A program made the position numbers and the translations under genes. A stretch of 10,779 bases of DNA. It comes from Halieaceae bacterium. Its GTDB lineage: Bacteria; Pseudomonadota; Gammaproteobacteria; Pseudomonadales; Halieaceae. Positions 6,892 to 10,779 of the stretch are shown here, one piece after another (position 1 is the stretch's first letter; every line of letters starts with the position of its first letter). The DNA lies in contig WTJR01000209.1 of assembly GCA_011524755.1 (NCBI GenBank), positions 9,456-20,234 of the forward strand. The letters run 5' to 3'. A model generated the notes under the pieces. The model was not told where the DNA came from, made no database searches, and saw only the letters and a program-made list of their open reading frames with translations.

Positions 6892-7545
6892 ATGAGCGAC
6901 GAGTCGACAGCGAGTGAGGTAACTGCAGAGGTCGTTAGCGACTACCTCAGAGACAATCCTGACTTCTTTAATCAACACCCCGAGGTGCTGAGTGAACTGA
7001 AGATCACTCACGTCGGGGACGGCGCCGTATCCTTGGTGGAGCGTCAAGTGGCGACACTGCGGGAGCGAAACGCCGAGTTACGCCGCCGACTGGATGCCCT
7101 CATGTCAGTCGCTGAGCAAAATGAAGCGCTATTAGAGGCTACTCAGGAAGTTATCGCTTCTATCGCGGAGCGAGGCTCTCACGAAGATCTCGCCACGCTA
7201 TTTTGCGATCTTGTTAGGAAACGCTTCGAGGTTGAGCTTGTCGCCTTTCACTGGTGCGATGCCGAGATCAGTGCTGAAGCTATCTCGGTGGCTTCGCACT
7301 TAATGGGCAACAAAAATGCCTCCAGCGGACCGCTGAGAGCGCACGAGTTAAACGCGCTCTTCGGAGAAGACAAGGGCGAAGGTTCGGCTGCTCTTGCTCG
7401 GCTCAGCATGCGGTCAGGAGACGGCGCGGTCATTGCGGTAGGGTCAACCGATGCCGTGCGCTATGGCATAGGCGATGGCACGTTATTTCTCGAATACTTA
7501 GGAAATGTTATCGGTAGTCTACCGATCAACCGAGCTTCGGATTAA
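6892..7545 (+). CDS. DUF484 family protein
   Basis: A 217-residue soluble protein with the full DUF484 layout: an N-terminal helix YLRDNPDFFNQHPEVL (18-33), then VERQVATLRERNAEL (49-63) running into a charged helix likely to form a coiled coil (to about 85), then a GAF-like domain (about 90-210) ending in GDGTLFLEYLGNVI. The family is slightly longer elsewhere (about 225-235). No biochemical role is established; its place between dapF and xerC is widely conserved in gammaproteobacteria. The frame is open upstream to 6808, inside dapF, but ATG 6892 matches the family start and leaves a five-base gap after the dapF stop. The ribosome binding site is weak (CGGTAG), so translation coupled to dapF is likely. 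Confidence 0.93.
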   Translation: MSDESTASEVTAEVVSDYLRDNPDFFNQHPEVLSELKITHVGDGAVSLVERQVATLRERNAELRRRLDALMSVAEQNEALLEATQEVIASIAERGSHEDLATLFCDLVRKRFEVELVAFHWCDAEISAEAISVASHLMGNKNASSGPLRAHELNALFGEDKGEGSAALARLSMRSGDGAVIAVGSTDAVRYGIGDGTLFLEYLGNVIGSLPINRASD

Positions 7546-7549
7546 TCCT

Positions 7550-8479
7550 TTGGCTGAGAATAATCTCAATCAGGCGGTTGACCATTACCTACAATATATT
7601 GAAGTCGTCCGAGGCTACTCCGCACACACCGTAAAGAACTATCGCCGTGACCTGAGCAAACTCATTGAGTTTTGCAGCGAATATGCGATCGACGACATAA
7701 CCCGGCTCAATCAATCGCTTCTTCGCCAGTGGGTAGCGGCCTTGAGTAGAGAAAAACTCTCGGCAACGTCGATTCAGCGGCATCTATCATCGACGCGATC
7801 ACTGTATAAATTCTTGGCGCGTACGCGCTCGGATCTCGACGATCCAACGACAGGCGTCAAAGCGCCGAGAACACCGCGAACACTGCCAAAAAGTCTTGAG
7901 CCCGATCAAGTCAATCAACTGCTCAACCACCACAGCGAAACCGCATTGATGGCACGTGATCTGGCGATGGCTGAGCTGCTCTACTCAGCCGGTTTGCGAC
8001 TGTCAGAATTGGTAGGTGCGAATCTCAACGATCTCGATAGAAACGAGAAGATCATTACGGTTATTGGTAAGGGCCAGAAAACCCGCGTTGTTCCTGTAGG
8101 TGGCCCTGCCTTGGCCGCTTTGGCAGAGTGGATGAAATATCGGCCGATGGGGGACGAAGCGCTTGGCTACGACTCGCCACTTTTCGTCACCCAACGCGGA
8201 ACGCGAATCAGTCCGAGAGCCGTACAAGACAGAATTCGTCAGCTAGCGATTAAACACGGCATGACACAACGCGTGCATCCTCACGTGTTGCGTCACGCTT
8301 TCGCGAGTCATCTACTAGAATCCAGTGGCGACTTGCGCGCCGTACAAGAGCTCCTGGGACACGCCAATATTGCAACGACCCAGATTTATACACATCTCGA
8401 TTTTCAGCACCTTGCCAAAGTCTATGATCAGGCGCACCCGCGGGCACAAAAGCGCGGCAAACGAAATACGGACTCATGA
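7550..8479 (+). CDS. xerC: Site-specific tyrosine recombinase XerC
   Basis: XerC, with XerD, resolves chromosome dimers at the dif site before cell division. An N-terminal SAM-like DNA-binding domain (about 8-95) is followed by the catalytic domain with every active-site residue present: Arg150 in GLRLSE, Lys174 in GKGQKT, His245 and Arg248 in HPHVLRHAF, His271 in LLGHAN and the nucleophile Tyr280 in TTQIYTHL. The C-terminal DFQHLAKVYDQAHPRA is characteristic of XerC. I set the start at TTG 7550, giving 309 residues (E. coli 298) with about nine residues ahead of the first helix, as in the family, and a four-base gap after the DUF484 stop. ATG 7505 (324 residues) would overlap DUF484 by 41 bases, and its AGGA is only one base away. 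The start is therefore uncertain; the identity is not. Confidence 0.95.
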   Translation: MAENNLNQAVDHYLQYIEVVRGYSAHTVKNYRRDLSKLIEFCSEYAIDDITRLNQSLLRQWVAALSREKLSATSIQRHLSSTRSLYKFLARTRSDLDDPTTGVKAPRTPRTLPKSLEPDQVNQLLNHHSETALMARDLAMAELLYSAGLRLSELVGANLNDLDRNEKIITVIGKGQKTRVVPVGGPALAALAEWMKYRPMGDEALGYDSPLFVTQRGTRISPRAVQDRIRQLAIKHGMTQRVHPHVLRHAFASHLLESSGDLRAVQELLGHANIATTQIYTHLDFQHLAKVYDQAHPRAQKRGKRNTDS

Positions 8480-9171
8480 TCACAACCCTCTCATTCGATC
8501 TTGACGATACACTCTGGGATCCAAGACCAGCCCTCGTCGCCGCTGATAAAGCGCAGTGGTTGGCACTCGCTCAGCGCTACCCCGATCTGGCAGAACGCTT
8601 TACCCGGGATAAAATCTTCGTTTGTAGAAAGCAGATTCTTACCGATGCGCCGTCTATCGCGGGTGATGTAACAGCCCTGCGAATTGAGGTGATGTATCGG
8701 CTTTTACTCTCGCTCGATATCGCGTCAGCAGAGGCCGATGAATCAGCAAGAATGGCGTTCGAGGCCTTTATGGCAAAAAGAAACGACGTGATCCTGTTTC
8801 CTGAGACAATCCCCATGCTCGAAAGCGTCTCGGAGTCATACGCTGTTGTCGCCATTACTAATGGCAATGCGGATGTTTTTAAGACGGAGATCGGACCCTA
8901 TTTCGATCTTTCGATTCGCGCAGACGAAGCCGGAATAGCAAAACCGGACAGAGGCATTTTCGACCTGACCTGGGAGAAACTTGGCTGCCAATCAAGCAAC
9001 GTTATCCATATAGGCGATAGTGTTGAAAATGATGTTCAGGGTGCGATCAATGCTGGAGTGACACCTATTTGGTACAACCCGAGTAAAGAACAAAACACGC
9101 TAGGAGTTAATGAAGTAGGAGCCCTATCAGAGCTCCCTTCAATGATTCAGCAACTTAGCGAGAGGCACTAA
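8476..9171 (+). CDS. yigB: HAD-superfamily phosphatase, YigB-like
   Basis: A 231-residue cytoplasmic HAD hydrolase with all four motifs: FDLDDT (7-12) with nucleophile Asp8 and Asp10, ITNGNA (127-132) with Thr128, AGIAKPD (152-158) with Lys156, and HIGDSVENDVQGA (178-190) with the magnesium-binding Asp181 and Asp186. The insert between motifs I and II (about 20-105) is helical, a C1-type cap. E. coli YigB (238 residues, FMN phosphatase in riboflavin metabolism) follows xerC in the same way and shares the DxDDTL...RP start, the DVTxxR segment and the AITNGNA motif. The substrate here is inferred from that similarity. The ATG overlaps the xerC stop by four bases (ATGA). It is the last gene of the operon. 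Confidence 0.87.
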   Translation: MITTLSFDLDDTLWDPRPALVAADKAQWLALAQRYPDLAERFTRDKIFVCRKQILTDAPSIAGDVTALRIEVMYRLLLSLDIASAEADESARMAFEAFMAKRNDVILFPETIPMLESVSESYAVVAITNGNADVFKTEIGPYFDLSIRADEAGIAKPDRGIFDLTWEKLGCQSSNVIHIGDSVENDVQGAINAGVTPIWYNPSKEQNTLGVNEVGALSELPSMIQQLSERH

Positions 9172-9177
9172 GTATAC

Positions 9178-9200
9178 GAAGCGATTGCTTAGATCGCTTC
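9178..9200. terminator. Hairpin at the meeting point of the HAD gene and glnK
   Basis: GAAGCGAT (9178-9185) and ATCGCTTC (9193-9200) form a perfect 8-base stem around a 7-base loop. It starts seven bases after the HAD gene stop, and its right arm lies inside the last codons of glnK, with the glnK stop codon in the loop. Neither strand has a U-run after the stem, so it is not a standard intrinsic terminator. It may protect both 3' ends or help stop transcription from each side. Confidence 0.4.
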
Positions 9201-9527
9201 CTCGCCCGTTTCACCGGTGCGAATACGAACGACCTGCTCCAACTCGGAAACAAAGATCTTGCCATCACCAATCTTCCCGGTACTAGCTGCAGCAATAATC
9301 GTGTCTACGATTTGATCTAGCTGTTCGGCCGACGTTGCTATCTCGAGCTTTAGCTTCGGAAGAAAATCAACAACGTACTCTGCTCCTCTATAGAGCTCGG
9401 TATGCCCCCGCTGGCGACCAAAACCTTTCACCTCGGTAACCGTTACCCCCTGCACACCAATCTCTGAAAGCGCACTTCGAACATCATCCAGCTTGAAGGG
9501 CTTAATAATTGCGGTGACTAACTTCAT
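9189..9527 (-). CDS. glnK: P-II nitrogen regulatory protein, GlnK type
   Basis: P-II proteins are trimeric cytoplasmic sensors of ATP/ADP, 2-oxoglutarate and glutamine. They control glutamine synthetase adenylylation, NtrB and ammonium transport. The 112-residue product has the classic length. Tyr51 in the T-loop YRGAEY (46-51) is the uridylylation site, TGKIGDGK (83-90) is the second signature and RIR (101-103) binds ATP. The N-terminus MKLVTAIIKPFKLDD is closer to GlnK of Pseudomonas than to E. coli GlnB. The frame is open upstream to 9800, but ATG 9527 is the family start, with GAGG five bases before it. It is alone on its strand: no amtB follows, since the next gene converges. A distinction between glnK and glnB is not firm without amtB. 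Confidence 0.93.
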   Translation of the reverse strand: MKLVTAIIKPFKLDDVRSALSEIGVQGVTVTEVKGFGRQRGHTELYRGAEYVVDFLPKLKLEIATSAEQLDQIVDTIIAAASTGKIGDGKIFVSELEQVVRIRTGETGEEAI

Positions 9528-9554
9528 GAAAACCTCACACCTATTCTTTTTTTC

Positions 9555-9569
9555 ACGGCTGAGCGCCGT
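9555..9569 (-). other. Small hairpin in the glnK leader
   Basis: ACGGC (9555-9559) pairs with GCCGT (9565-9569) across a 5-base loop, about 30 bases before the glnK start. In the direction of glnK transcription it is followed by an A-rich run, not U, so it is not a terminator. The stem is only five pairs and could be chance. Confidence 0.2.
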
Positions 9570-9578
9570 CGTTGCCAG

Positions 9579-9607
9579 AGTATGGCGTATGCGGCTGCGT
9601 TTATGAA
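9579..9607 (-). promoter_or_regulatory. Possible sigma-70 promoter for glnK
   Basis: On the minus strand TTCATA (9602-9607) and CATACT (9579-9584) are 17 bases apart, each matching four of six consensus bases. Transcription would begin near 9572 and leave a leader of about 45 bases. The region is short and I found no sigma-54 site with correct spacing, so this is the best candidate, though weak. Confidence 0.25.
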
Positions 9608-9636
9608 GTAACGTGGCAGGAGTTAATGCTCCAGAT

Positions 9637-9665
9637 AAAAAAAACCCGGCAATTAAGCCGGGTTT
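9637..9665 (-). terminator. Rho-independent terminator of katG
   Basis: On the minus strand AAACCCGGC and GCCGGGTTT form a perfect 9-base, GC-rich stem around a 6-base loop, followed by an unbroken run of eight U's (9644 down to 9637). It begins about 20 bases after the katG stop, so katG ends its own transcript and glnK needs its own promoter. Confidence 0.94.
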
Positions 9666-9684
9666 CGATTCAAGGGCTGACTGA

Positions 9685-10779
9685 TCAGCGGTTCGCGACC
9701 GAACCTTTAGAACTGACCGCCTCAAGATCAAAGCGGTCAGACTGCATGACCTTGGTCCATGCCGCAGCAAAATCACTGACGAACTTTGCCTCGCCGTCAT
9801 CCGCTCCGTAAACCTCAGAGATTGATCGCAGCTCGGAACTTGATCCGAACATCAGGTCAACGGGCGTAGCTGTCCATCGACGATCCCCTGTCTCACGGTC
9901 AGTTGCGACGTAAACACCGGGGAACTCCGTTGATGCAGTCCACTCAACACCCATGTCTAGCAGATTCACGAAGAAGTCATTACTGAGCTCGCCTTCGCGA
10001 TCAGTTAATACACCATGTGAAGAACCACCGGCATTAGCACCCAGTACACGCAAGCCACCGGTGAGCGCGGTCATCTCAGGCACTGTGAGGTCGAGCAAAC
10101 TCGCCTTATCGATCATCGCACCAACGGGTGACATGTAGTTACGATCCGCATCGTAGTAATTGCGGAATCCGTCAGCAACGGGCTCTAGTGCACCAAATGA
10201 AGCAACGTCGGTTTCAGCTTGCGATGCATCCATACGACCTGGCACAAACGCTATCTCGAGGTTGTGACCACGCTTCGCAGCCGCACTTTCGATAGCAGCC
10301 GCACCACCCAAGACAATCATGTCAGCCATGCTGATTTGCTTGCCACCGCGGGCCTTAGCGTTGAATTTGCTTTGTACGCTCTCCAGGGCAGAGAGTGTCG
10401 CTGCAAGCTCATCGGTATCGTTAACGTCCCAGCTGTTCATTGGCGCCAAGCGAATTCGGGCACCATTGGCACCACCACGCATATCGCTGTCCCGATAGGA
10501 TGACGCTGACGCCCACGCTGCTTTGATGAGAGCAGCTTCGCTTGCTCCCGACTTAAGAATCGCCTTCTTAAGCTTCTTCACGTCTTTCGCATCAACCAAC
10601 GCGTGATCAACCGCGGGGATTGGATCCTGCCAAAGAAGCACTTCAGCTGGCACATCTGAACCCACGTATCGAGCTCGAGGGCCCATATCACGGTGAGTCA
10701 GTTTGAACCAAGCACGCGCAAATGCATCTTCAAACTCGGATGGATTCTCGAGGAATCGCTTAGAGATTGCTCGGTAAGC
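9685..10779 (-). CDS. katG: Catalase-peroxidase KatG, C-terminal half (cut by window edge)
   Basis: KatG is a heme enzyme that breaks down hydrogen peroxide by catalase and peroxidase reactions. The visible 364 residues begin at the right edge and run to the stop; the frame is open to the edge, so the 5' half lies outside. The Met inside MGPRARY (codon at 10684-10686) is internal: it is preceded in frame by FARAWFKLTHRD, and HRDMGP is a KatG hallmark at the link to the C-terminal domain. Further typical blocks are LLWQDPIP, SDMRGGANGARIRLAP, DMIVLGGAAAIE, GLRVLGAN and the terminal DRFDL. This is the heme-free C-terminal domain; the heme ligands and the Met-Tyr-Trp crosslink belong to the unseen part. 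It is monocistronic at its 3' end, with a strong terminator 20 bases on. Confidence 0.97.
   Translation of the reverse strand, partial: AYRAISKRFLENPSEFEDAFARAWFKLTHRDMGPRARYVGSDVPAEVLLWQDPIPAVDHALVDAKDVKKLKKAILKSGASEAALIKAAWASASSYRDSDMRGGANGARIRLAPMNSWDVNDTDELAATLSALESVQSKFNAKARGGKQISMADMIVLGGAAAIESAAAKRGHNLEIAFVPGRMDASQAETDVASFGALEPVADGFRNYYDADRNYMSPVGAMIDKASLLDLTVPEMTALTGGLRVLGANAGGSSHGVLTDREGELSNDFFVNLLDMGVEWTASTEFPGVYVATDRETGDRRWTATPVDLMFGSSSELRSISEVYGADDGEAKFVSDFAAAWTKVMQSDRFDLEAVSSKGSVANR

Noticed and set aside
7550..8479. Tyrosine recombinase as a sign of a mobile element or integron
   Set aside because: Length, C-terminal XerC signature and the conserved dapF-DUF484-xerC-HAD order show the housekeeping XerC; no attachment repeats or cargo genes nearby.
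9545..9640. Sigma-54 promoter upstream of glnK
   Set aside because: A TGGCAACGACGGCGCT stretch on the minus strand has GG and GC elements, but the distance between them is off by one base either way, and that spacing is strict.
9528..9800. Longer P-II protein extending upstream on the minus strand
   Set aside because: The extension would run through the katG terminator and antisense to katG's own end; the family starts at MKLVTAIIKP with a good ribosome site.
10684..10686. Start of a separate short KatG-like gene at the internal Met
   Set aside because: The frame continues upstream to the window edge with conserved KatG sequence (FARAWFKLTHRD), so this Met is internal to katG.
1..10779. CRISPR array, tRNA/rRNA, insertion sequence, toxin-antitoxin or phage-defence system
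   Set aside because: No regular direct repeats, cloverleaf-like segment, transposase motif or paired small genes seen on either strand; every gene except the DUF3187 and DUF484 products belongs to a well-known core family.

Overview
The window looks like ordinary core chromosome of a gammaproteobacterium. Base composition is moderate, by eye slightly above 50% GC. Gene content and order recall the Pseudomonas region that holds hemX-hemD-hemC, argH, cyaY, a small lipoprotein gene, lysA, dapF, a DUF484 gene, xerC, a HAD gene and glnK. E. coli also keeps the cyaY / yifL / dapF / DUF484 / xerC / yigB cluster. Compared with Pseudomonas as I remember it, the layout is compacted: nothing lies between hemC and argH (where algZ-algR sit in Pseudomonas), and no amtB lies beside glnK. 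A marine lineage of the Cellvibrionales/Halieaceae type would fit, but that is only an impression.

Layout. (1) 1-1685, minus strand: a heme operon read hemC > hemD > (start of hemX), making uroporphyrinogen III from porphobilinogen. (2) 1779-3179, plus strand: argH, the last step of arginine synthesis, divergent from hemC. (3) 3220-4517, minus strand: cyaY (frataxin-like) followed by an overlapping DUF3187 gene for a predicted exported beta-rich protein. (4) 4606-9171, plus strand: a tight operon starting from an extended -10 promoter. It holds a very small lptM-like lipoprotein gene, lysA and dapF (the end of the diaminopimelate/lysine pathway), DUF484, xerC (chromosome dimer resolution) and a YigB-like HAD phosphatase. 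(5) 9189-9527, minus strand: a stand-alone P-II gene of the glnK type. (6) 9685-10779, minus strand: the C-terminal half of katG, closed by a clear rho-independent terminator.

Genes are packed closely, often with 4-base start/stop overlaps (GTGA, ATGA). No stretch longer than about 160 bases lacks a gene. The non-coding gaps hold promoters, ribosome binding sites and hairpins, listed below.

I saw no mobile element, CRISPR array, tRNA, rRNA, defence island or unknown multi-gene system. The points most worth checking are small: the degenerate lptM gene, several start-codon corrections, a DUF3187-cyaY gene overlap, a hairpin that encloses the glnK stop codon, and the lone glnK.
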